From the NCBI GenBank assembly GCA_021397835.1, contig JAJFZO010000094.1, positions 6,362,001 to 6,426,000 on the forward strand: a stretch of DNA of 64,000 nt. Reading direction: 5' to 3'. The notes below the pieces were generated by a model. The model was not told where the DNA came from and did no database searches. It saw only the letters and a program-made list of their open reading frames with translations. Positions within the stretch are counted from its first letter, which is position 1; each line of letters starts with the position of its first letter. Of the stretch, positions 38,301-57,129 are shown one piece after another. This stretch comes from Moringa oleifera. Lineage: Eukaryota > Streptophyta > Magnoliopsida > Brassicales > Moringaceae. The translations under genes were made by a program, and so were the position numbers.

Positions 38301-39300
38301 CTATCAACGTTTCACCTCCATCTACCAAGCAGTGCCACAGTTTTGACAAATACATAGTAATGAAAGCAGATTGATCTCATTCTCTTTCAGGGAATTCCTT
38401 TGGAACTTTAACTTGAGGTATCCTTATATAATGGAGTGGGCCTCTTGTTGGAAATCACATAACCTGATCTGGAGTCACTGAAGATTTGTTCGTACATATA
38501 TTACCAGAAATTTTTGCTTTCGATTCTCCCACTAGATTTTCATATGGTCTACTCATATTTAATAGTTGAATGTATGACAATGTTTTGTTAATTTTTTGTT
38601 GGCAGTTATTGAACGTTTATGCAGCTAAATATGAAACTGGTGGAAGGTTTTGGCCTATAGTGCACAATTCAATTATATTTTCCTTGATATTGATGCATAT
38701 AATTGCAATTGGGATATTTGGCCTTAAGAAGCTTCCTCTGGCATCCAGTTTAACTATTCCTCTTCCAGTTCTCACGCTTCTTTTCAATGAATACTGCCGG
38801 AAACGTTTCTTACCTATATTCAATGCTTATCCTACTGAGGTACGTCAACACACTGTCAACAATCCTTCTATTTATCTCCTTATTGTAACTTTTGTGTTCT
38901 GGCTGACACCTACCTTTGAGTTCCTTATCTCTTTTTGTTTCATTTTCCTTGAGGGTTTGAGGAACTTCTCAAAGCTCTCAGGGTTCTTGTTTCATATTTA
39001 AATGGGGACAGTGGAAATGTTTATCTTGATCATTTTTAATTTCCTTTTACCAGTCGGTTTCATCTTTTCGCAAACTATCGCTGTTGCATTTTCTCAGTGT
39101 CCATTCAGAAATTGTCTAAGTATTGTATATTTTTGCAGTGTTTAGTAAAGAAAGACAGACAAGACGAGCACGATCCTGCCATGGCTGAGTTTTATGATAA
39201 ATTAACCACTGCATATCAAGATCCAGCATTGATGCCAGTTCTTTACTCCAGAAGCACCGATAGGCAAAATGTTCCCCTTCTTCATGCTGTTGAGGTCTGA
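32318..39300 (+). CDS. HYP1: OSCA/CSC1-like calcium-permeable channel (HYP1 orthologue)
   Basis: Ten coding exons: 32318-32598, 32866-33018, 33764-33827, 33936-34145, 34567-34755, 35923-36221, 37059-37335, 37711-37986, 38606-38839 and 39139-39300. All have GT-AG borders and sum to 2145 nt (714 residues). The protein aligns throughout with the remembered Arabidopsis HYP1 (At3g01100). An N-terminal RSN1_TM part starts [20 protein letters not shown], followed by the cytosolic PHM7 part (exons 4-5) and the seven-helix DUF221 channel part (exons 6-9, with [18 protein letters not shown] and [15 protein letters not shown]). OSCA proteins are mechano- or osmosensitive cation channels of plant membranes, with eleven membrane segments. 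The tail is short, ending in VEV. No defects are seen. Confidence 0.95.
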
Positions 39301-41055
39301 TGTTTGATTGGTCATTTGTTTTCTGGTGGCAGCTAGGTATATCAAGCCTGTGTGTGCAATTTTAGTGAACGTGTAATCTTGTAAAGGGTCTATGATATTA
39401 GTGAAAGGAAAACTCCTGTAGTGCATCTTCTGAGACAAAGAAGTAGAAAATGCTCCTCTGTAGATGTTCTGCCCTCCCAGTAAATTATATTCACTGGTTT
39501 ATGAGAACTTCCTTGTTGTACTTACCATTGCTTTAATTCTGAGGCATCATTTCTTTGATGAATATTTCTTCGATCTATTCAAACAAATTCTTGTATGTTT
39601 TGTTTCTTTTATTGTTATATCTGCCTCGATCCTTACCACCCCATATGTCTTTACATTATGCATCTTTTTGGAAAATTTTCCTACTTCATTATTCTTCGCT
39701 ATTTGCTTTTGCCAGTTGGTTGGTTTAATATGTGAATGAAATCTTGAGAGAACAGAAGTCTTCAATGGTCAGCTTCTTGCTCTACATGATTTGATGTCGA
39801 AATTTGTTCTATGTGCTGTTACTTACCTTGTATAACATTCTATGCTGTCTCATAGCCATCACCTTGTTGTCAGGCCTGAAAGAAGTTTATTACATCTCTC
39901 CAATTGTCATCTCATTCTTCCAAGAGCATAACTTCAGGACATATCGTCCATTTGGCACATGAGGTGGTGCTTTGGTTTTGGACTTGTTCTTGTCTAAACA
40001 TGTTCTTTTTCCTTTAACTGTTGTTATTAGTACTTGGCCGTTATATTCTTCAGTGAAAACCTCACATCCCCCTAATATTAGAAAAAAAAAAAAATAGTGC
40101 TGATCCTTATTTGTTTTTATCAGTTGTATTGTCTGCATTTGGGCACAACTTGTCAGGAGAAAGCTGCGGCTTTGTTCCTCAATTCATGTCGTATTGATTG
40201 ACTCACTGAAATGCTTGCTGTTCTGCATTATATTGAACTCTGGAAATGTTGATCTAACTTGATACTTCCTAACAGCTGATCTCATGCTCTCTTGCTGTGT
40301 GTGATATCCTTTTGAGATTTAAAAGATGGCTTGCTTTCCTTAGTCAATAGACGAACAAGGTCTATATGGTTGCCCCAGGCTTGCCGACACGGGAAAAGTC
40401 AGATTTATATTGCTATTTAGTGAAATTCCCAGGAAGAATTTTGTTTGTATTTTAGTGAAACACCAAATCCTCTCCTTTGAAAAGGAGAGACATGGTTCTT
40501 TTTCTCAATGTCTCAGCTATGTTTTATTTTCTTGCTCCTCCTGCTTCTGTCAGGTGTCAATCTCCTTCTTTGTTGTGCAGAGTCATTGTATATATTATTA
40601 CTTATATATCTATGCAATGCATCTGATGATCCTCAAATGGCGTATTCTGGATCCTGCTTTTGTATAATTAGCAATGACTACGATTATCAGTATTTTATTA
40701 CCCAAAACCTTATCATGGTAAGCTACTTTTTCGAAAAAGGACAGACTATTTTCGCTGTGGGACCTCCACGTGGAGGAGCAAGAATGGTCATTGACATTTT
40801 CCTTCTGAGTGCAGATTGCAGCAACTTTGAGAGGCTGAGCAGATTTCCACTCAATCTAGCTTAGTGGCTAATTAAAAAATCTCCCAAGAAGAAGAGGAGA
40901 AGAAACTTCAGGTTTGGCATCTGGCATCCCGGCATCTGGCATCACTAGGTAGAATTATGCATAGTTGGTGATAGCACTCCTTCCTTAGCATGATATCATA
41001 CTAGTTTATATGCATCAATCATCTTACTTTCTCATTTTTTTAATTGCTTGTTTTC

Positions 41056-41091
<36 letters not shown>

Positions 41092-42800
41092 GTCATTGTC
41101 ACTTTCTTTTCTATTAGTTAACTTCAAAGATAGAAAACAACCAACAAACAACCACAAAAGTGAAAATTTGTCGGGTTCTGGAAGACTTGTTCATCATTTC
41201 CTTTGTTTAAAGCTGCATAGACCCCATCTATTCTCTCATAGTAGTTTTCTTCTTTTCAATTATAGAATTTTTGCTTCTAATAAGAAATTCAAGTGCTGTA
41301 CATATATTTGTTTCCCAATTTAGTTGACTTGGCTTCTGATTGGATGCAAAATTCAATTTAAGCTTCTTTGTATTATCATGGACATGGATATCATGTTGCT
41401 TTAACCAATATCGCATTGTAGTTATTATTTGTTTCAATGCTTTAGTTATTATGAATTTTTATTTTTTGAAATTGTTTTTCATAATTTTAAAACTCTATTA
41501 TTAAAATATAGTCAAAATTTTATATATTACTTACTGATATGAGTTCTGATCGATATGAAATTGAAAAGCTTGTTTATCTTTGACCATATATCTTCTGCGA
41601 GTATGGTTATTCCAAATGCAAGAATGTCATTTGCTTGGTGTTGATGCATAGTGTTTAACACATTACAATCTTACACCAGTGGGGTAAAGAATCAGAGTCC
41701 AAGTCAAGAATGTCATTTTCTCTGCTTAAAGAGCGACGAAATAGCCATGGAAGAAATGGGAACAAATCAGGGGGTCTTGAATAATTTAATCCAAACAGAG
41801 CCTCCCATGATAGTGATATTAAAAGAGAATTAAGAAAAAATATTCATTATCAGATTATTGAACTCCTGGTAGGGTCAGGCTTTACAAGGCATGGAAATAC
41901 ATGCTCATTGTAGAGGGGCTTTGTGGAAATCGTTGCTCTTGAACTTTATCAGCCATGACAGATGCAGACTACTTGGCTGCTTATTTGTATTGGCTACTCA
42001 TCCAAAGCAATCTTCTTGATCTTTCTGTGGTCCCTGAAAGTGATTTATTGTAGCTTCCTTCGACACTGTTGCAGGAACCCATCAGTTTATTTGACTCTGT
42101 CTGCATTTCATTGTAAATTTCACTGTACAGGAACAAATACGGAAAGATATCGCATATTATTCCGATAGTTAAAGAAGGATTCCGCATAGACTTTATGGTC
42201 TTAACAGTTCAAGAGATAAGGCTAATGCATAGCACCATCAGAAAATGAATAATACATTAACTGCAATTTGTTGCAGGATACAGGCAATTTTTTTGTTCAG
42301 GCAGGAGATTTGGTAATTGTTTCTGCCCTGGTTAAGATTTTCTGGTATTCTTGTTGGGAAATCTTTGTTGCTGGTTGAATAATCTTTTGATATATCAAAC
42401 AATAGAAACGGTACAATCAGTCTTCTTCACGACAATGATAAATTCTATGTTCTGTCCCCTGGATGGTTAAGGACAGGTTACTTCTAGGCTAGTAGATTTG
42501 TTTCTATATTTAAGCAGAGATGAGATTATTTTCTAGTTATGCAATGGGAAGAGACAAGTAAAAGGGTATATTCATTCAGGCTTTACTCCTTCAAATTAAA
42601 AAATTCTGTAATCTTATAATAATTGGAGCAGAAGTGGAAGCGAGATGCATTTGGCTTGGTCAAGAGCAGATTTTTCTATACTGCAATTGCATTTGTATAT
42701 TATTTAATTAAGTCCTCTACTTCTTCTGAGAGGAACAAAGAGGTATCAACAAGCATTAAGACCTTTTCAATTCTTCCCTCTCATTAGACAATATCTCAGA
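39301..42800. other. Gap between HYP1 and the ERF gene
   Basis: About 3.5 kb. It starts with the HYP1 3' UTR (probably to about 39.5 kb). The rest is T-rich and has chance hydrophobic open frames (39464-39739, 40508-40864) without family similarity. The right end is the ERF promoter. Confidence 0.45.
41056..41088. repeat. (CT)n microsatellite
   Basis: About 16 CT units between HYP1 and the ERF gene. Confidence 0.85.
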
Positions 42801-42807
42801 ATCTCTT

Positions 42808-42817
42808 CATATAAATG
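42808..42817 (+). promoter_or_regulatory. Probable TATA box of the ERF gene
   Basis: CATATAAATG lies about 100 bp upstream of the ATG at 42912, a usual distance for a short leader. Not proven. Confidence 0.5.
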
Positions 42818-42911
42818 CACAGACCGGTTTAGCAGATATGGAGTAATCAAGTCTCTGGAATACCATCTACTTTCTGGACCTGAAAAGAGAGAGCTGCTTT
42901 GGCAAAAGAGT

Positions 42912-44123
42912 ATGGCCAGGAAGAGAAAGGCTTGTGAAGGAGTTGAAGAGAAGAGTACTAATGAAGAAAGAGTGGCCTGGGATGAGATGGTGAAGGAAGC
43001 TGCAGCAGCTGCTGGAGGTGCTAGGAGAGCTCGGAAACGTTTTGTTGGTGTCCGGCAAAGGCCATCAGGCAGATGGGTGGCTGAGATCAAGGACACCATA
43101 CAAAAGATAAGGGTCTGGCTAGGCACCTTTGACACTGCAGAGGAAGCAGCCAGGGCCTATGATGAGGCTGCTTGCTTGCTTCGTGGTGCCAATACAAGGA
43201 CAAACTTCTGGCCGTGTTCTTCATCAGCTTCTTCAACACCAGCTCTTCCTTCAAGGATCACTAACCTCCTCCTCCAAAGACTGAAAGCGAGAAACAACTC
43301 TTTAGCTGCTTCCTCTTATTCTGCTCCTCTACCCGTCAACCAGCAGCAAGTGCAGCTGACAGAGGAATACAGGGAAGAGGCAACTGATTTCTCAGACACC
43401 CAGTTCACTGATTTCCTTAATGTTCCCGGAGATTACATCATCAGCAATGATATCCTTACTGATTCTGATCCAAACAATTTTGATTACTCAGCAACAAGTA
43501 TTGAATCATGTTTAACCGAGAAAGAAGACTCTGCTGGCACAGAGATGGAAATGAACTGCACCATGACTAATGTAGCTCAAACTTCTAGTGGTCATGATAA
43601 CTTTGATAGGGAAGGGGAGGAAGCTGGAGAAGAAGAAGACTGCAAGGATGCAGGGATCATCGATTTCCAATTTGTGGATGAGATTGGATCATGTTGTTAC
43701 TACTCCCCTTTTGAGATTGCTGAAGAAATTGAGGAGCCAGTAGAGCCAGAGAACTACTTGGACGAGCCTTCAATGTTGAGAGCTGCCATGAAGAGGATGA
43801 AATACGAACGCAAGTTCTCAGCTTCTCTTTATGCTTTCAATGGGATATCAGAGTGTCTAAAACTCAAGCTCAGCTCAGGAACTTTCCAGGGGAGAGGAAG
43901 ATCTGAACTGTTGACAAAACTTGGAAACGCATGTAATAACAAGAACAAAGAGGAGGTGAAAAAAAGGGAAGGAGATGATACACAAGCAATAGAAAATAGT
44001 GAACAACATGCAAGCACACAGAGCTCAATGGATATGGAGTCATCTTCTTCTTTGAGTAGTGATAGTGAATTAATGTCGCTGTGGAGCTCACTTGATCTTC
44101 CTCCTATTTGTTTTGTTAACTAA
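42912..44123 (+). CDS. Group V ERF transcription factor, ERN/RAP2.11-like
   Basis: One exon, 403 residues. A basic start (MARKRK) precedes a single AP2/ERF domain at about 43-100. The domain opens [20 protein letters not shown] and contains [20 protein letters not shown] and [10 protein letters not shown]. Pro-Ser-Gly in place of the usual Pro-Trp-Gly, and the 'EIKDT(I/T)QKIR' stretch, are marks of ERF group V relatives RAP2.11 and legume ERN1/ERN2. A second conserved block near 296-318 ([20 protein letters not shown]) is shared with those proteins. The middle is acidic and may activate transcription ([15 protein letters not shown]). RAP2.11 acts in the low-potassium response; ERN1/ERN2 act in root-nodule infection. 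Which role applies here cannot be told from sequence. Confidence 0.9.
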   Translation: MARKRKACEGVEEKSTNEERVAWDEMVKEAAAAAGGARRARKRFVGVRQRPSGRWVAEIKDTIQKIRVWLGTFDTAEEAARAYDEAACLLRGANTRTNFWPCSSSASSTPALPSRITNLLLQRLKARNNSLAASSYSAPLPVNQQQVQLTEEYREEATDFSDTQFTDFLNVPGDYIISNDILTDSDPNNFDYSATSIESCLTEKEDSAGTEMEMNCTMTNVAQTSSGHDNFDREGEEAGEEEDCKDAGIIDFQFVDEIGSCCYYSPFEIAEEIEEPVEPENYLDEPSMLRAAMKRMKYERKFSASLYAFNGISECLKLKLSSGTFQGRGRSELLTKLGNACNNKNKEEVKKREGDDTQAIENSEQHASTQSSMDMESSSSLSSDSELMSLWSSLDLPPICFVN

Positions 44124-45879
44124 TTGACAGAGGCTAGCTTTGATTTATGATTCATGACAACACAAGATGATTCCATCTCGTGCAATTCTCATCTTTGTTT
44201 GTAAGAACAACGAATTGTAATGTTGATTTTCTAGCTACAAATACAAAGAATTTGTTTTATGAACTGAAACAGAAACATACAAAGCCATGGAGCTTTACAT
44301 GTATTCTTTGAAATCTAATATTAAGAACTTTTTGCTTGGTTTGTGCTAGAACTAAAATCTAAGGAAGAATATTGTTTCAAGTCTTGTATCAGTCACTTTT
44401 TTTTAAGGCAAATTTTGTGTCTATATTAGGCAACAATGGATCCAAGAATTTTCCCTTAGGAAAAAGTGAAATTTAACTAAATTATGAAATCAAGATAAGT
44501 AGAATTTAAATTTGTTTAGAGAACCATTGGAGAAAAAAATATTTTTTTACTGTAAAAACAAATACTAATATTAATCTATTTATAATTAATAAAAAATCGC
44601 TTTGAGTGGACATCATTATATCTAGATAGATATAGCTTTTAGTATCTGAATAATTATGAGAGTTATATATTGTTTGGTATCTAAATAGTTATGTTCACAT
44701 GTGCATCTGTTATTTATTTTTAAAAAATATATATCTAACATTTTACGAGATCTCTGAAATGTAGACAACTCTATCTTCAGATTATAAAGTTAGCGGATAC
44801 AGATCATTTTGAAACGAAGAACATATCATTTACTGGTTGGCTAAGCCTTCCAGTTGAGTTTTGGTACCATCTCTGTTTTCATGGAGATGCTAAGGGAAAT
44901 CAAAGATAGTGGAAAATGGCAGTGGTCTTTAACTAATCAAACCAAAATGCTCTTCCATGATTGGTGGATAATCTGTTCTGTAAAACCAAAATACAGAACA
45001 AAGTTGTGAAAGGGTTTGATGGCCAATCATGTCAAAGATTGATCCAAAGACATGCATGACCTTAAAATTTGTAAGGCATCCAAATTGTTCCACCCTGAGG
45101 TGATTATAACAAGATCCTTGTACAAAATTACAATATGCTACATGAAAGTGAAAATTTTGGTGTGGGTACCACATTGAAACACATGTTGATTAGGGCATAA
45201 TAATAACTAAAAAAGTTCCGAAAATCATTTGCTACGACCAAAGAGTATTTTAATTGCCTCATTTGACCATTACTCACCTGCAAGCTGCTTTACTCTTAAA
45301 GCAAATGTAAAATAGCTTTTGAATCCAAGCATCCAAGAAGGGGGCATTTGGATCTTCCAGGCATTCTTGTTATTATGGCTCGGAATGTCAGCACAGAGTT
45401 CACTTACAGAGAACAGATAACGCATGCTTCACAAAAAGCAGAACAGCTCCCACCTTTGGGAGGCCATGATCACCCTTTGTTTCACTTGGGCGATAGCTTC
45501 ATTCTCCAGCTTACTCAACCATACAGAAAATTCAATCATTCAACACAAACAGCATAGTCAACAGAAGATGATAGCCAAATAAAGGATAGGTTAGTTCTAT
45601 CAAGATGTTCCCGCAACTTTCCTTGAGTTCCAATACATGGAGGAAACCCCTAAGAGAGATGTCACACCACCAGTACTGCTATTAACTTAAGCCAACCTTA
45701 CTGTAGCTGACTGCCCTAGGGCAATAACTTACCCCATCTAAAACAGAGGGGAAAACCCAAAACAGCTGAGATTTGGATAAAAACTCAGAACTGAAAAGTG
45801 AGATATATACAGCATTACTTATTCACACGCATCATGTAAATAACAATGTCTTCTTCAGAGCCTAGTCTTCTCAATCACA
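44124..45879. other. Convergent 3' spacer between ERF and SnRK1 genes
   Basis: Contains the two facing 3' UTRs. No gene is seen. Small open frames near 45348-45557 have no similarity. Confidence 0.45.
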
Positions 45880-52589
<6,710 letters not shown>

Positions 52590-52777
52590 ACAGAGTAGAA
52601 GACCCACCGAAAATGTGAAAACGAAAAAAGAAGAGTAAAAGCAGGGCTCTTCAAATTCAACACAAAGGGAACAAAAATTTGCAAATTTTCAAATTCGCAA
52701 ATCCTCTCTATGAATTTGACGATCGATTTATTACTATGTGCGTGAAACCCCGGAGATTAGAGAGATTCTCCACCTTG

Positions 52778-52808
<31 letters not shown>

Positions 52809-53060
52809 TGGAGTTACAGGTTGAAAGGAGGAATTTTTATTTCTTTTGTCTGATTCTCTCAGGTGAAACTGCCCCTGGGTTTACTGTAATGACTTGGGTA
52901 TCCCTCGTCAGATGTGAGACTTCTGTCTTTTGGATTTTCTGGGGACGGAGGAGGGATTCTGCGTCAACGAGCGGGGCAATCTGGAGATTAGAATAGAATG
53001 TATGCGATTTGGGGATTAGGGCTTAGTATATTGGAGGAGGAATAGGGACCGAGGATGGTG
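52590..53060 (-). other. KIN10: SnRK1 leader exon and promoter region
   Basis: Sequence upstream of the leader donor. It includes a (CT)n tract at 52783-52809, typical of plant 5' leaders. The transcription start is not determined. Confidence 0.5.
52783..52809. repeat. (CT)n microsatellite in the SnRK1 leader
   Basis: About 13 CT units, read as (AG)n in the transcript. Confidence 0.8.
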
Positions 53061-53700
53061 ACGATGATCTATGAAAGGCCATTTTGATTCCATTTTGCAT
53101 CCCTTTTTTTTTCGTATGTAATTAATTTCTTTCTATTTATTATAGTTTAACCTTTTAAATCTTTAATTAATTATTTATCATTTAGTAATAAAAATATGTA
53201 CTAAGTTAATTAGCATCGTCATCCAGGTTATGGTAGTTTTAATTTGACCTATGTATTTGTTTATATTTTGGTGATCTTATATAATGAGAATCTTAATATT
53301 AATAAACACATCTTTATATTTTTTATTAATTTTAAACATAATTTTCAAATAAATTTAAAATAAATATTACTTTACAACTATTTGTAAAACAAGTTTTAAA
53401 TCAAATTGATATTTCAAGATATTGAGTTTCTAGCAAGTGAATGAAGATTTCTGGGGAACAAATAGATCTTATTTGAGCAGCAAAACTTCGATCAGGAGCA
53501 ATTGGATATGCTGTGCAATATCAATACTATGCCGAATTTGATATTCAAGTAAAACTGATTCAAATGCAAATCACTCTTGAAATAGCAATCAGATTACTAT
53601 GGAATATGGATTTCTATAAACATGTTTGAAGTATCCGTCGCAAGGATTCACTCCATCTGAAAATGTTAACCCTATGCCAAATAAAGTGATGCGATGAAGG
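53061..53700. other. Spacer and TMEM230-like 3' UTR
   Basis: AT-rich; the right end should be the 3' UTR of the minus-strand TMEM230-like gene. Confidence 0.4.
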
Positions 53701-53708
53701 CACATGCC

Positions 53709-55724
53709 TCAGTAAGCAGGAATAGAAGCAAAGCGATATCCTTCGGCCCCCCGCCATGCATAATATGCTATCCGAGTCTCATAAAAACCTATAACCACAA
53801 CCAGAGATCAGTATTGAACTGGATATAGATTTGATTTCTTGGTGGCACCCATGAATATTACTTACACACACACACACACATATATATATATATCAGATCC
53901 ATGATCTTGAATGGTAGCACAAAATATAAAGAAGTAGAAAGAAATTGAACCAAAAAGGGAAACAGGCACAAATATCAGAACATGACTACTGTGTATCAGC
54001 CAGCTTAGATCCACATAATGAGGCACTAATTAAAATTTAGAGTAAACAAAGAAGATGAGCAAAGATGCCACTTACTCTAGAACTTTAAGTGATTTTTCAT
54101 AAAATACCAGATCTTGAGTTGCTACTCCAGCTCAAGAGTTTTCAATGACAAGAGTACATATCTTTAGTCTGTGAATAATAAAATAGTAAAAAGGTTCATT
54201 CTGCCCCATGAAAAGGGATTTGGGTTTCTAGGTAAAGGCTTCAATCCTTCTACCCTGCAACTGGAAGACCAATTTGTTTGGCTTTATCCATGAGTGGATA
54301 AGCAGAAGAGGAACGCTAGCTTAAGGAAATCATCTGATTATTCATAAAGATAATTTTTCCACCATAATGGGCAAACTACAACTAGAAACATGATTTCTTC
54401 ATCCCTGATTATAAGAATCAGTCATCTACTCAATCATCTGACTCCACAGATTTCTACGATGCTGTTATGCTGGAAACGGCTGGGGAAGAGAGGGAAAACA
54501 GATTTTACACTGAAACTTAAACTGTTTTGCTGCTTGCTTGAATCTACAAGATGCATCAGTTGATTATAAGTTTCTTTTAGCCCACAAATATATATCCAGT
54601 CAGCGTACTAGTAATTTCATTTATGGAGAATTCTTGAGTTTTTCAGATCTAAACAAATGGAAAGTCTTAAGTCATAACTGAAGCTCAATCTACTAAGGAA
54701 TTTTCTGCTTCTGGTGCAATCTCACTCTTACATGTCAACAAGCTGGAGACCACAGCAGCCTAAGGGGTTTCTGCCTATCAAAGAATATCTGTTAGCTGCT
54801 TTCTGAACACTCTTTAACAACTCAAATGCCACAAAATAACTTCTATCTTACAACCCTTTTTTTTTTTCTTGATAACCTTAGTATCCACCAAATTCCCTCT
54901 GTCATTCTACCCCACAAATCAACGAAGAGCTCAAGCCTCAACGACTAATCCACGGGCCTTAATTTAACGAGCATTTGTCCGGCGAGAATTCGAACATTAA
55001 AGCTGACCTACAAATTAAACCACCCAGGTTATCTACAAAATTCACCACCCAAGCGTTCAATTTTTTTTTTTCAAAACTCGACCAAAACATTCCAAAAACC
55101 CTAATTCCTTTTTCCTGAATTGGAACCTAAAATTACTACTAACTTAACCCTCATTCACCAATAGCAACACTATTTTTACTTTTTCAGAGAATTCCTACCT
55201 TCCTGGTTTACTGTCCTACTTACCTCATGTAAGAGCCTTCATTTAGGCCCAGGTCAATCAACACACGATTTACAAACTTGCACCAAGTTCTTCCTTAATC
55301 TAACAACTTTTTTAAAGCCGTGACTATATACGGCACCAAAATTAGCAAAACCATGATTTCGACAGGTCAAAAAATACAAATCCAATTGATACACACAATT
55401 CTTCACTGAAGCTAGTGCAAACTTAATACAATGGTCCAACATACCCGGGAGGAAGGCAAGAATTCCGAGGGTTAGAAGCCCATAAGCCTGTGATTTTTCT
55501 CCTCCCATATGACCTGTAAAGATGAAAACCGAAAGGAAGAGAAGCAAGCATCCAAGGAACAGCAGAAACAACGCTAGGGCAATGGATTTCCACGGTATTC
55601 TATCGAACGCTTTTGGGGTGTAATCAAAACGGGGGTCGTGTCGTCGCCCTCTACTGTCAACCCCAAATTCATCATCTTCATCACCAGGAAGCTGAGCGTA
55701 ACGTACATTTCTCCTTGATGCCAT
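53709..55724 (-). CDS. TMEM230 (DUF872) family membrane protein
   Basis: Two coding exons: 55724-55445 and 53788-53709, joined in the Gly codon of FLPGFYETRIAYYAW, 119 residues. The N-terminus is polar (MASRRNVRYAQLPGDEDDEF). Two membrane segments follow (SIALALFLLFLGCLLLFLSV and AYGLLTLGILAFLPG), and the family signature ends the protein (FYETRIAYY, GYRFASIPAY). Human TMEM230 is a vesicle-trafficking protein; the plant role is not established. Reading through the donor at 55444 would give a different, unconserved tail, so the spliced form is the right one. A leader intron is likely at 55749-55982 (donor CAG|GTGAGT, acceptor TTTAG). Confidence 0.93.
53864..53893. repeat. (AC)n(AT)n compound microsatellite
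   Basis: Lies in the intron of the TMEM230-like gene, near exon 2. Confidence 0.85.
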
Positions 55725-56089
55725 TTGGTTTTGACAAAATCAAGTACCCTAAAGCAAATAACTTTGAAGAATTCACAAAGAAAGAAACAAATTAACGCAC
55801 AGTTGCAATAGTAAATGGCAAAGAAAATCAAACAAATGGGCTAAACATGCAAAGCATTGATCAAAGTTAAATTAAATTGCTACAAATTAACTTAAACAGA
55901 ATAACTTGGTCATTACTGCATCAAAATCACAAGCACAGATTCAAAGAGATCAAATGGATTGATTGCCTAAGGTGATACTCACCTGGCGTGCTCCGCGTGG
56001 TGGTGAAAGGGAAAGAGAGAACTATCCGGTTGGAGGCAAGAGCAAAGAAGACGAGGACTATTAGGGAGGATCCGTCTGTGAGATTCCGT

Positions 56090-57129
56090 ATTCACTGTGT
56101 TGATCTGAACCGTTGATCTCAATGGTTCGTTGGTTTTTGTACGGGTCACAGTTGCTCGTCAAAACACAAACGACAGGAAATTCAAGGCCGCCTTTGGTAG
56201 CCTACTTCAAGCATCAAGATGATTGTACGAGGACGAGGACCTCAATACAGAGAAATATATATTTTTTTATAATTTATAAAAATATTAAAATATTTTAAAA
56301 TAATATTTTAAAAATGATTTTAATTTTTTTCCCCAAAACTTTCATTATCATCAAGGCATCATAGGTTAGTGGCTAAAAACATAATCTAATGGGTTATTGA
56401 CATTGAGCATACTGTTTTCCAATGAATTCTCCTCTGATTTTTTTTTTTTGGGCATTTTACTCTTTTAGGTACAATTTGGGTGCCATTGGCCAACACGATG
56501 CTCTCTTTCATTATTATATATAAAGTTGTTCTTCACCGGCATAACGTTAATCTCTATTATTCAATCCCAATTGTGTCTAATTATTGGAAGAACACATACA
56601 TATAGTGGTCCGATTACACAACGTGCCATTTTTCTTGCCCGTCCATATCCTAAACAAGAAGCCAGTCTCAAGAATAATGTATATGTCCTGATAATATCAT
56701 ATATGAATTATCTCATAATTTTATTGAATAAAGATGTTTTAGCTGTTAGTTTCAGCATGTATTAAAATTTTAATAATTTATAATATTAATATATAAATAA
56801 AATTTCTGATAATTTATTCTGTTATTTTAGTGTTTGGGGTAATTTTCAAGCCTTGTAAGCAATAATGAAAGAAAAGAAAAACGGAGCATTAATTTAGCAG
56901 TAAAATGTCAGTTTCCAGTGGTTGGAATAAAGAAGAAAAAGAACCAAACATGATAAAGATGTATACCTTGAAAATAAGAAGGCGATATCAATATCAATTT
57001 CTCTTTATCTCTGTGTCTCCATCTTATCTTCTTTTGTGATAGAGTTTGATGATTTTGGTTATGTGATAACTGATAAGGCCATTAATTCATATTCCCAGAA
57101 TTGGAGAAACAACCCAGCTGTATTCTCTT
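56090..57129. other. Divergent upstream region
   Basis: Shared 5' region between the minus-strand TMEM230-like gene and the plus-strand membrane protein gene at 57130. No further gene is seen. Confidence 0.45.

Noticed and set aside
39464..39739. Hydrophobic open frame after HYP1
   Set aside because: Phe/Ile-rich because the DNA is T-rich; lies beyond the conserved HYP1 stop at 39298-39300.
40508..40864. 118-residue frame starting with a hydrophobic, signal-like stretch
   Set aside because: Composition follows the T-rich flank, no family similarity, no plausible splice partner; probably chance.
55254..55444. Unspliced 156-residue form of the TMEM230-like protein
   Set aside because: The conserved family tail is encoded by the exon at 53709-53788 with a matching split Gly codon; the read-through tail is unconserved.
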